Assembly (NCBI RefSeq): GCF_032362555.1
Contig: NC_083510.1
Location: 2,507,501-2,571,500 of the forward strand
DNA from: Amyelois transitella
Lineage: Eukaryota > Arthropoda > Insecta > Lepidoptera > Pyralidae
DNA: 64,000 nt
Direction: 5' to 3'
Position numbers and translations under genes: made by a program
Part shown: positions 39,100-51,700 of the stretch, piece by piece
Numbering within the stretch: the first letter of the stretch is position 1
How the letters are laid out: each line of letters opens with the position of its first letter
The notes under the pieces: generated by a model
Database searches by the model: none
What the model was told of the DNA's origin: nothing
What the model saw: the letters and a program-made list of their open reading frames with translations, nothing else

Positions 39100-42000
39100 T
39101 TAAGCAACCGTTTCTATCTCCTCTGGGATGGGGGCGGGTTTGTCGGCCGCGGCCAAGTTCTTAGTTGGCAAATTGTAAGGCATGGTCTTCAATTTCCGCG
39201 CCTCGCGTCGCTGTTTCTTTTGCTGCATGACAAGCCTAAGTTGTTCCAATTTGCACTTGGTCTTGGAGTTTTCCAAGGCTAATATTTTGGCCGTGTTACA
39301 CTTCTTGCACAATTCGCCAGACACGGACTTGGCCGAGCAGGACGGGCACACGTTGCGGTGCAGCCGGCCGCAGCGGCAGTCCCGCTGGTCGCAGGCGCAG
39401 GGCTGCGCGGCGGACGTGGACGGCGGGTGGCCGTCGCACTGGCCGTACGAGCAGGAGGGCTGGCTGCAGCCTAAGCATTTGTTCGATTCTGATTCTGTGT
39501 TAGATGAGCATGAGCGCTTGGTGTCCTTCTGAAAAGTTAAATTAAGTTTGAAACATTTTTTTTTGTAAATAGATAACATATTTCTTTTACTGTTTGTTTC
39601 TATATCCTTGAATTTATTTATCAACATAAAATAATTACTGAGACAAATCAGCTCAAGAACAGCAAATTACAATAATTATCAATATTTACCTGTGCCAATG
39701 CAAGAGGCGGCGCTGCACACAATAAATCATTCAGTATGTGAATGATTGTGGATATATCCCTCTTTGGTCGGCCATATCTGAAATTTCATATAAACTTGAT
39801 TAGCTAGATATTCAGTTTTCATGTTGACGTAGTACTGGATAAATTTTATTTAGTTTATTGATTAAAGTTTCATAAATCAGCATAAAAATATAATTATAGG
39901 TAAAGTAAGGCAATACATCTAATAATTCTGACTCTCAAATCCTATAATGAGTACACAGCATCTAAAAAATACATCCAAAACCATCCAAAAATAAAGAATA
40001 CAAGAACAATGAGAATGAAGATAACAAACATTATACAAGTTAGCAAACAGTAAAGTAAATTGATAATTACCTGTCTTGAAGTGCAGGATTCAGTGTGCCA
40101 GAAAAGGTCCCTGAATATATTCCTTTGCCATGATGTTTCATGGACTCTATCACAGCTCCAGGGCCAATTTTAGTGCGCACCGTCTCCTCTGCAGCTCTGA
40201 GATCAATCTTATTCGTCAATACCTCCTTTGACAGCTTCTTTAGCTTCTGGGTTAAGTTCTTTGATGCTTCTATGAGAGCTTTAGTATCTACAGGTGGCGT
40301 GGGTGACGCCCTTTGTGGTTTTTTCGGAGCATCAGGTGCTCGGAATGGAATCTGTTTTGAAGTTGAAGGAGTGGCATTATCTTCCACCTGCCCATTGCTT
40401 GGCTGAAGGATGAGTTTCCTTGAATTAGTAATATAAGGCTCCGTCCTCGATGTAGAAGGCTGAACCAAATTGCTATCCTGTCTATTCTGCATCCTTTTCT
40501 TGTGTTTGTTAACCACAGACTGCATGAATGCTTTCTGCTTGTTTTGTCCAATAGGGTGCTTGAATTTAGAAGTCTTGTGGAGTAAATATTGAAAGCGCTT
40601 ATTCTTTAGTGGTTCATTTATACTCTGGAAAGATGGTAATGCTCCAGTGGTTTCCTGTGTCCCGTGACTGGTTGTAGCCAGGTTTGAGATCTCTCGGTCC
40701 ATCATAGATTCATCATGTTCTTCAAACAAACCTTTATCCACAGCACTGTTAAAGAGATTCTCCATAGGGTATTCATCTATAGTGCTCTCGGCTAGGAATG
40801 AACTTTGATCAGTGAAATTATCACTATCATCACTAAATGAGCTATCAGGGGTGCTGGAGGACGTAGAACAGGCTTTGTCACAAATGGCACTTGTGGAAGG
40901 GATCCCTTCATTACCTAACTTATTCTGTGATAACAAATCTATCAAATTACTTTTTACACTGTTCACAAGGGCAGCATCCCTGCCTTCGGAGGTAGATACA
41001 TCTATAGGACTAGACACCAAATTAGATAATGATTTAATTGGAGATTGTTCATTTTCTAATGATGTATCAGACAGATCTGAAAGTGTACAGTTTGTTGTGT
41101 CCATGGACTCATCTTTTTCTGGACTACTTTCAGGTTTTTCAGCATATTTCTCTTCTGCCATTGATTTGTAAAACTCAAAAGCATTCTGCAAAATTTCCAA
41201 GTCCTGTTTTTGCAGAACATGTGTCTGTGGTTCTGGCTTTGTATTCTCAGTTTCCTCAAACATTTCATCATTGTCTACTGGTTTTTGTGGGGTATTCTGA
41301 GGGCTGGGAGATTCCCTGGTATCACTTTTGGTGCGAGTTGCTGGAGTGGCGCTCTTTGTGGGTGTAGATGTGCGAATGGACCGAGAGGTGCTTGAAGCTA
41401 TAGAATCAAGTGTTGATAATCTCAGCTGGATCAACATCATGTGGTCACCTAACCTCATTGTTAAATTTAAGGGTGATTTCCCACTCAGGAAATCATTAAC
41501 CTGTGTGTCATTTAGGGATTCTAGCGCCTGCATCACAGAATTTTCAGGTCTTTGACTCTGGAAACAATGCAATCAGAAATTAGGGAAATAATTTTTAATT
41601 TAGACAATAGAAGCAATATAAACAGTTATTTATGAAATAGCGACAATGATTAGTTTCACATTGTTGTGAAATACGTGATTATCGTGAGGTGTTAAATAAT
41701 TTCGAAATTCCAAGCAGCCATAACATACCAGGAGGCCTGTCTCCACGCTTGGCAGCAGGATGACGCGTGACCCGTCTAGCAGACCATTCTCTTCCAGAGT
41801 GCCATCCCTTAGTTGTCTGCGAAAGCAAAACTTCAAGTCAATATCGCAGAGTCAAAGGACGCGGATGCGTCATCGTATCGACGCAACTTATTTCCGTGAT
41901 GTTTGACAATAGAAGCTTGGCGTCTAATGTTGCACTTACCTTTCGCGATGCAGAAGGCATATTCGATCTTTAGACACTTTCAGCTTCTTTGAAACCACTT

Positions 42001-42139
42001 TCTTGAGGTGCTCCACTGTATTTTTACCGTTCAAACTGATTGAAAAGTTACCACCAGTTGTCGTTTGTATATTCAGCGTTATGTCTGTAGTTTGGGGCGA
42101 GCCACACCCGTACACTTCTGTTCCAGTAGCACGTTCCAT
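39100..42139 (-). CDS. Midn: Midnolin homologue (stuxnet type), ubiquitin-like protein (5 exons, 763 aa)
   Basis: Exons: 42139-41940, 41816-41729, 41557-40071, 39777-39690, 39528-39100. All are GT-AG and in phase. Residues about 14-96 form a ubiquitin-like domain ([18 protein letters not shown]..., then [20 protein letters not shown]). A conserved block just after ([30 protein letters not shown]) fits the first part of the midnolin Catch region. A long Ser/Thr/Asp-rich disordered middle follows. The C-terminus has a Cys-rich stretch (13 Cys between 628 and 698) and a basic helix ([22 protein letters not shown] region) like the midnolin proteasome-binding helix. Midnolin brings nuclear proteins to the proteasome without ubiquitination; fly stuxnet promotes Polycomb turnover. 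The start is the first ATG before the Ubl domain. The paralogue-level name is inferred. Confidence 0.85.
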
Positions 42140-45100
42140 ATTTTCCACATAAATAACACTAGAATTTGCTATATATCACGGTTTCAATGGTACAAGTCTT
42201 ATCTTATATTACACAGCTACTTTATTGCTAAATAGAATTAACAGGGTCACACGCCAGACCCCCGGATTTTGATGTGGCCGTCGGTGTGACCAGTCTCCTT
42301 CGCGATATCGCGTTAATTTTTTTTTACAGCCAGCTGATGCGAAGCGAAGTAAAACGTTCCGTTATAAAACAAAATTGATTATGTAAATGGAACCTTAGAG
42401 GACCTGTTTTTAAAATTATTCTATAAAAACACAATATTTATTTTTTTACCTAAAACATATCATATCGACATTTTGTTTTGACAAACAATGTAAGATAATT
42501 GAGCAAAGTTAAAGTATTATTTTACGTAGTTTTCGATTAAATTGTGTGAAATGGATTTTACCGTATTGCTTACGTCACGAAGGAAAGAAAGCTGCATTAC
42601 GCGCGAATTATAAACGTTAAATGCCACGCTTGTCTTTACATTTTACTTCCGAATAAATAACACGTGAGCAGACAGTTTAGTTCAGTCCAGTCCAGTCACA
42701 GGATCCTATGCTAAAAGGGTTTATATGATTTTACCACGTAACTGGGTAGAGGTAGGCTGGTAGAGGTCCATTACAAAGGAAAAGTCGCCACCATAATAAA
42801 TATTATGTGGTTGGTATATTTTTAACCATACAGTTATAACATGAAAAATGTGATTTTTGGCTGCGTACACATTAAGTCCACACTGGGCCAACGACCGTTG
42901 GCACGCACGATGGTTTGCTCATGTTGCCATTTTATTGGGTCCAAACAGGGCCAACGAAGGCTAGCGAACTCCGAAGCCCTTCCTGTTTCGGAGTTGAAAT
43001 CCCGCTTTTGACTATGATGACTACATTACGCCCATGTTGCACTAAGACGGTATGTACAATTAATTGTGCCACACAGTGCCAACAACACTCATGCCGTCGA
43101 AACTCGAACTCCGATAGCAATCTCCTGAGAAAGGACACACAAGCGATAAAGAAAACAAAAACATATCCTTAACCTTTATTTACCCAGCACCTGACACGTA
43201 ATATACAACAAACCAACGACTATCACAGCATTGTCATACAAAAATATTATTATTATAATAATGTTTAAATAGCAATCGACTTCAAATCTAATAGTACGCC
43301 TGGTAAATAGTATTATTTTTAGGGTTCCGTACCTAAAAGTTGGAACAGGACTCTCTCAGTCTGAACTTATTAGGAGTGAACATGCAACGTGATATGTATT
43401 GACTGCGTTGTGTAGTGCTACCGATTTGCGCTTGATGGCGTTGTTATAAAATTCAAATAACCGCATGGCTTTTCTTCATATTTTTAATAATTTTTTTCTG
43501 TCAATTTAGGTACTAACGTAAATATATAAATAAATATTTATTACTATAAAGATGGCACGGAACCCTTCGTGCGCATGTCCTTCAATAAAATGAGAGATAT
43601 TCGCCCCTAGCTAGCTTTAAGTAGGTACTTTTATTATTCTTTAATATATTTTATTAATTTTTTTCATTTAAGTTCATAATACATATGAAATCGACGGCTA
43701 CTTAACATAACACAGAGTTAAAGAAACTAATTACAGTTTCAACAAAGTATTTCATCAAATGATTTGTTCACTTTCTTTTATTCTATACTAAATGTCAAAA
43801 CAATAAACTAAAAAAATAATGATATTCAACTATTAGTACATATAGGTAGTAGGTAAATTATTATGATAAATCATAAGGTTGGATTGTTTATCATTATATT
43901 ATATCACATCAAATACATAAATTTGTGATCACATAATACAAACATAGTTAAAGGACTGTAGACGGAAATAACAAAAAAAATGCAACCATCTTAAAATTGA
44001 ACTAAAATATTTAAAGGTAGTGATCAGGATCAAATTATATATATAAAAAATATACCATTCTAATTCAAAACAATATAAATAAGTAAAATCACACCCTCTT
44101 CAGTGGGGTTTAGTGTAATAAATAATTATTCTACTAACAAAAGCAATATCAGATAAAAAATTTTTCATCATATAGGTATTGACATTTTAGTAAATATTTT
44201 TGTTTAAATTTTTCGTTGTACGAAATGAAATAAAGGTAGGTAGCTATATAATTAAACATATTATGACGTTAATAACATAGTGCTCTGCACTATAATTCTT
44301 AATATAACCTTATTTGTTAGTTATAAGCATCAATTTGCCGAGCATTTAGTATTAAATGTTTAAGGGTTAGTATTTCATTTATTAAATATATTTTGTCTCA
44401 TGTACATTCCACGGAATAAATTGGGCATGATCGACAGTCATTTTTTGTTATTTTTTTCCACTAGTTTTTGCTTCATTTTCTCACAATAAAAAACAAAATC
44501 ATAACACGGATTTATGGCAAATGAAAATGATATTCAGATATCATAAAAAATAATCAAATATATTTAATAAATGAAATCACTAACTTTATTTAAATTTCTA
44601 CATAGTATAAAAGTAAATAAATTGTCACTTATTATAACATAAAACAAAAATACATATAAATTTTTCAAATTTAATTTTAATAGAATTCTGCACATTGCCG
44701 TACAAATATTTTGTACAATAATTAACGATCACAAATTAGTTTATAATGATGAAATTAAATTTCAAAGAGCCTGGTATTTAATAAAAATGCTTATACCGTT
44801 GGAGACTTGATAAATTGTATTGGTCTACTTAAAAACTAATAACTATCCTACACTTGATATCAAGAATGTATGTTATAATTAGCTTATATCCAGGAATAGT
44901 TTTCAAGAGGCTTTGTGTCAATTGAGGATCCTACTAAATCTACACTAATAATATGAGGAAATATTTGTTTGTTCTTAATCGAAGAATTGTAAAACTACTA
45001 AACCGATTTTAAAATAGTATCGGTGCGATTTCTGTTACCACATAGAGATTTCCCGATCACATTTTCAGGTGTTGGCTTAAGTTTGGCGTGGTTCTGCTTA

Positions 45101-45549
45101 AATAGCATGTATGTAATTACATTTTGCAAAGTGGTGCAAAGATTATACAGTTTTTACCATTCTTACAGTCGACCGGTGCATGACACCGATCATTCAAGTA
45201 GATTTTCGATACCCACATTAGAAATAAGTGTTCAGGAATGGGTAGGTCAGGTGACAAAATCTTATTACAACATTAAAGTATTTTCAAAGCCACGGTCGTG
45301 AGGTAATTTTATGCGAATAGCATATACAGCGACGAGTGCTTGTATCTATGCCATATTTTTTTTTAAAGTAACTAAACACATGTAACGATTCAACGTGTAA
45401 CCAAGATACAATCTGGATATGATTCCATGTCTTATTAAGGTAATAAGTTAATTCCCCTGCCAATGAAATTTCTAAGAAGATCTATTAGAATTCCGTGTGG
45501 TTTTCGGCACTCTACAATTGACCATGGATATAATAAAAGGCGAATAACG
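42140..45549. other. Intergenic between midnolin and ABCD3
   Basis: Holds the midnolin promoter side and the ABCD3 3' flank. About 42880-43140 has repeated GGCCAACGA-type motifs and a small palindrome GCCAACGACCGTTGGC that may be remains of a transposon. 43200-44930 is very AT-rich. No gene seen. Confidence 0.5.
44943..45020 (-). mobile_element. Family D fragment
   Basis: ACACTAATAATATGAGG, TTTGTTTG and AACTACTAAACCGATTTT. Confidence 0.6.
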
Positions 45550-45703
45550 GCTTTTACCATGATCCAATATGGGTTAGTTTCCTTTGAATTTGCGGAGGTC
45601 TGACAGCAGACACTTCGTGTAAAAACCTGAGTCACCTAATCCAGGTACATCAAATCGGTTCAAAAGGCGCATCCCGGACTCTCCTCCAGAGAGCTGACGT
45701 TGA
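45550..45703 (+). mobile_element. Family C fragment
   Basis: CTTTTACCATGATCCAATATGG to CTCTCCTCCAGAGAG, just downstream of the ABCD3 stop. Confidence 0.75.
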
Positions 45704-45721
45704 ATTTGAGTATAAAAAAAA

Positions 45722-48700
45722 TCACGAGCCAAACTCCTGAGTGTCCTGGTCGATTTCCCCGAAGACGTAGCCTCCTCTGCCGTCCATTTGCAAGTAATGG
45801 TCGTGGTGTTTCCACAGGGACTTGCGATGCGACACCGTGAATAGAGAGATGCCCATCTGGGGAGGAAGATAGTATTCTTGTATTATTTTCTTGTACCATT
45901 TATTTATATACATACATACATACAGTATAACATGTCATCCCGGTACTCCAGTTCAGAAAAGTGAGGATGAAACATCACGTCTATATCTCTTGCGGGGTAG
46001 ACAGAGCCAACAGTCTTGAAAAGACTGATAGGCCACATTCAGCTGTTTGGCTATATTAGATATATTATTGAGATTTAAATAGTGACAGGTTGCTACCCCG
46101 TCAGTTAAAAGAAGAATCCCAAGTTAATAAGCCTACCTCTTAGTCGCCACGGGGAAGAGATGAAATCGAATGGAATAGAATCTTTATTTGCTTTTGATAA
46201 GGTTTTACACAATTGTCGTATTCTTTTTTCCATTGGTTCCGGGAACCGCGCGGCATCATACACATACATATACATATAATCACGTCTATATCCCTTGCGG
46301 GGTAGACAGAGCCTACAGTCTTGTAAAGACTGATAGGCCACGTTCAGCTATTATACGCGGCATCAAAAAACAAAATAATTTAATAACAATATTTTTTTTG
46401 TGCCGTGTTCCCGGCACCAATAGATAAAAGAATAGGATCACTCCGTCTCTTTCCCATGGATGTCGTAAAAGGCGACTAAGGGATAGGCTTACAAACTTAG
46501 GATTCTTTTTTAGGCGATGGGCTAGCAACCTGTCACTAGTTGAATCTCAATTCTACCGTTAAGCCAAATAGCTGAACGTGGCCATTCAGTCTTTTCAAGA
46601 CTGTTGGCTCTGTCTACCCCGCAAGGGATATAGACGTGACCATATGTATGTATGTACAATAATTTTTGTTTTTGTTATACAATACATAATAAATAAATAT
46701 AATAGCTCCATCGTTACCTCTCTGCAATACTGGTACATTTGCCCTTCGACGTCCACCGACACGGCGCTGGTGCACTCGTCGAGGATCGCGAACTGCGGCT
46801 CGTGGTAGAACAGCCGCGCCATCTGGCGGACCATGCCGGTATCACTATCGCTATCATTATGCTATCACTATCACTACACTAGCTGTGCCCGCGACTTCGT
46901 CCGCGTGGAATAGTTATTTTGGGCATCATATTTATGTTTGCAAACATCCTCCTCGGCTTTATCAATTATAGCTGTTAATTGTTATGCGACTTGGCGACGA
47001 CTTGGCCCACATCATTACCCGCGACGGAACGGAGACCGTATAGTGAGATGAGAGGCCTTTGCCCAGTAGTGGGATCTTACAGGCTGATACTTTACTTTAC
47101 TTCAAAATAGTGGAAAGCTCGCAGATGGCCGACTCATTCAACTTTCACCTGCATTGTTGACGTTTCCCGTAGGAAATCCGGGATAAAATGTACACAGTGA
47201 AAGAATTATTCAAATCGGTTCAGTAGTTTCTGAGATTAGCGCGTTTAAACAAACAAACAAACAAAACAAACTCTTCAGCTTTATAATATTAGTATAGAAG
47301 TATAGATAGCATAAAGCAAGGTCGTTGCCCGCGTCTGTCGCTATGTCTGTATGTATGCTTAGATATTTAAAAGTACGCAACGGATATTGATACAGTTACA
47401 TACATACATAAAATCACGCCTCTTTCCCGGAGGGGTAGGCAGAGACTACCTCTTTCCACTTGCCTTCGCTTCATCCACATTCATGCTTCAACTCCCTTCA
47501 TGCAAGCTCGGCGGTTTCGGGTACTTTTGACCTGACCCTTTACCAGGACGTCCTTAATTTGATCAAGATACGTTCGTCTAGGTCTTCCCACTCCGACCAT
47601 TCCCTCCATACTCTCCTTGTATATCTGCTTAGTTATATTAATAGGTTAGAGTGATTCTAGAGGAAAGTTTATACGTGTAAATGTTACCCGTGCGAAGCCT
47701 GGGCGGGTCGCTAGTCCATATCCATATTCATAATAAAATAGTAACTGACCGATGATTATACTTGATAGATATTGCCAAAAAAAGTCGATATCTATTTGAG
47801 TAACAAAAGCCAAAAATATAATTTATAGAATTTCTATATGTGTTAATGTTTGTACTCACAAAACGCGAAAAGTATTGATTTGATTTAAATGTGGATGTCT
47901 AAGATGTGTTAGGCTTGGTCCAATTTAGAAATACAAGGGGCCAGCTTTTTCAGTGAATCATTGCGGCGAACGAAGTCGCGGGCAATAACTTGTCATAGTC
48001 TCTTTATTCAGATACGATATAAAAAAGAGAGCGGAATTACGTTAGGTATGGTTTCGAAAATAGGCCTGTGTTTATGAAACTTAAGTGTGTATTAAAATTA
48101 AAAAGCGAACAGCTATAGCTAGCATAGTTTCACGAGCATTGATGCAAGAAAAAGACAGAGATATAAAGACAAAGACAGACAACTCACAGCTATTCGTTGT
48201 TTCTCCCCGCCGGACAGCACGTCCATCCAATCTTCAACGGCGTCCCAGCCGCCGTCCCTGGTCGTGAGATACGATAGCTGAACGATCTCCAAGAAACGAT
48301 TCAATTGTTCGTCTGTTCGTCCGCGCCGCAACATCTCCTCACGCGTTTGGGGGTAGATCACCTGTGGAAATAAAAAAAATATTTTTATTAATTAATTAAT
48401 CTTCTTCCTCCTGGCATTAGTCTCGGTTGCATCCTCACCACTCTGGAGAAGAGTCCGGGATATACCTTTGAGACTGGGTTGGGTAAGTCAGGGTTTTTAT
48501 ACGAAAGGACCCCCGTTTGACCTTCGCAACTTGTTTGGCTTAATGATAGAATTGAGATTCAAATAGTGACAAGTTGCTAGCCCATCACCTAAAAGGATCT
48601 AAAGTTTAAAAGCCTATCCCTTAGTCGCCTTTAACGTCATCCATGGGAAAGAGATGGAGTGGTCCTAATTTTTTATTGGTGCAGATTGTAAAACTCAGGC

Positions 48701-51700
48701 GAGAGTAATGTCCATCTCGATGCCAATCTATTGGCTCTGACTATCCCTTAAGAGATGAAGATGTGACAAATTCATACGTTATGAATCTCCAGTACAATAG
48801 TAGGTGCACTAACCTGGTCTCTCAAAGTGCCAAGTGTCATATACGGTCTCTGCGGCACATAGAACAGTTTCCCTTTGGGCGGCTTGGTCAGAGTCCCACC
48901 AAATATCGGCCACAATTCGCCCAACTGGCGGAACATGGACGATTTGCCGCAACCGTTCGGACCGCATACAAGTACGTTTATGCCTGATCTGTGAAAAAAA
49001 AATTAAAGATGTTTAATTTTAGTCCAGTGGCTTAATAATAATTAACTATCGTTTCGAGAGTGATGGTTTTCTATGCAATAGTATAGACAAGTAAAGACAT
49101 TATTAATTTATGTTCTTTATACGTAGAATACGTAGTAAGTCACCCTTGACCAAAATATAACATAAGTACTACCACATTTACCACGTCCGAATTTGGAAAT
49201 GCAGAGTGGTTACCGGCCCTTAAGAATAGAACCACTCCACATCTTTCCCATGAATGTCATAAAAGGCGACTAAGGGAACGGGCTAGCAACCTGTCACTAT
49301 TTGAATTTCAGTTCAATCATTGAGCCGCAACAGCTGAAAGCAGCCTTTTAGTCTTTAAGACTGTGAGCTCTATCTACCCCGCAAGGGATATAGACGTTAT
49401 TATATCGCTTGCGGGATGTATCTCTGTATGTATGTATACATATAATCACGTCTACATCCCATGCGGGCTAGACAGAGCCGCCAAAGGATATAGACGTGAT
49501 TATATCGCTTGCGGGATATATCTCTGTACCTATGTATGTATACATATAATCACGTCTACATCCCTGCTAGACAGAGCCGCCAAAGACTGAGAGCTATAAT
49601 TGAAGGACAACATCCTCACTTGACGCGGGCTAGACAGAACCGCCAAAGACTGAGAGCTATAATTGAAGCACAACATCCTCACTTGACGCGGGCTAGACAG
49701 AGCCAAAGCCGCCGCTATAATTGGTGGACAACATCCTCACTTGACGCGGGCTAGACAGAGCCAAAGCCGCCGCTATAATTGAAGGACAACACCCTCACTT
49801 GACTTGGAAGCTCAGCTCCCTGATGAGCACATCGCCGTTGGGGGTGACCAGCGGCACTCGGTCGAAGCGGATCAGCTTGTCCTGGTACACGATGCGGCCC
49901 GCGCCCGGGGACAGAGTAGGGGGGCCTGGGGGACATTAATAAGGACATTGGATCCCAACTAATTCTAATTCAACATTTACGTCAATGACTTATTTTCTTA
50001 CATGTATGTACATATAATCACGTCTATATCCCTTGCGGGGTAGACAGAGCCAACAGTCTCGAAAAGACTGATAGGTCACGTTCAGCTATTTGGTTTTAAG
50101 ATAGAATTGTTATTATATATGTACTTATTTTCTTTACAAATTAAATCTTACCTAATTAATATGGAACTTTCTGAACTAATAAAAAAATGAATGGTCGACC
50201 ATGGTCCTAGTATATGTATATTCTTTGCTGGACCTCTTCTAAACTAATGAAATATTTTCATTTTCTTCAAGCACAGCTCTCTATTGCGTAAACCTGGCTG
50301 TTAGCTAACTTCATTCATCATTCATGTTATAATATTGATTAGGATAACATTTCTTATTAACAAATGAATGGTTTAAAGTCATACCGTTTCCATTCTGAGC
50401 GTTCCTATCGACCATGGTCCTCGTATATTTCCCGCGTTGGACCTCTTCGAGTACGGTTCTCAGTTGCGTCACCCTGGCTGTAAGACCGGCCAGTTTGTTC
50501 ATCTCCCTTCCTGATAGAACAAGACGGCCGATACCTTCAGCCATTTTCACCATCATACGACCGTATGTGTAGTAGTGCTGTGAATTAAATGTTAGATATT
50601 ATTTTTAAGGTATAAGGCAAGAAACTAGTATAAAATGTAGCCGTTTAAAGGTCCTTAAAAAAGTTTTAGTTCAGCACAAAAAAGTGCTTACCTTACTGTC
50701 CAAACAAAATGATTTCGAATTCAACGCAACACTTTTCTGAATTACCTACATTAGTTTAATCGGTAACAGTAAAAGAAAACACCGCCAGGGAAACTAGCAA
50801 CTAATAACCATATCTACTATATGTACTATGACCTTAGGTTAAAATGTTCGGTCCTGATTACGAAATCAGAGTGAATGCTTCGTATAATCACATGAATTCG
50901 ATTAATTCATGAGTTACCCGCTTCTGCCTGCTTCGTTGTCTTTGGCAGACAAACAGCTAAACGCAAGATGGTGAATATTCTTAAATCTATCGTGGAGAAG
51001 CAATTTAAAAAAACAAATGCGTGTTTTGCAGTTATACGAGTACCTTAAACCTGTCATTTTCAGTGCCCGTAGTGAGCAGGTTATGATCCAATGCGAAGAA
51101 TGGCCTCGACACTGCGTAGAAACCAACCGTGATTGCCACATCTGAAAACCACAATTTAAATTTATTCAATTAATCATTTTTTCTTTAATAGCGATTCAGA
51201 ATGTCTTCTAATGTACGGCATTAGAAGACATTCTGAATCGCTAGTATTCTAAAAAGTATTTGAATTAAACAAATACAACTTTATTCTTCACCATCGCCAC
51301 TCAAGATACGCATAGATCCTTGATTGTGTGAGTGAAATTTTTACTAGAAGCGACTCCCATCTGACCTACACAACCTTTACAGGGGAACCTTAACAATATT
51401 AGATCAATCATGGTAACACATCCAGTTGCCTGAATGTGCAGGTTTCATTACCATGTTTTCCTAACCGTAAGAGCATCGGGAAGTATTATAATTAATGTAA
51501 TGTCGTGCCGTGTGGTTCCCAGCAGTGCCGTGTGGTTCCCAGCACCATTGCAAAAAAGAATAGGACCACTCCATCTCTTTCCCACGGATGTCGTAAAAGG
51601 CGACTAAGGGATAGGCTTATAAACTTGAGATTCCTCTTTTAGGCGATGGGCTAGCAACCTGTCACTATTTGAATCTCAATTCTATCATTAAGCCAAATAG

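Noticed and set aside
39296-39478. Arg/Pro-rich minus-strand ORF in midnolin exon 5
   Set aside because: It is an alternative frame of the Cys-rich coding exon.
49567-49809. CRISPR-like array
   Set aside because: The spacing is regular, but there are no unique spacers; it is a minisatellite containing a splice donor, in a eukaryotic intron.
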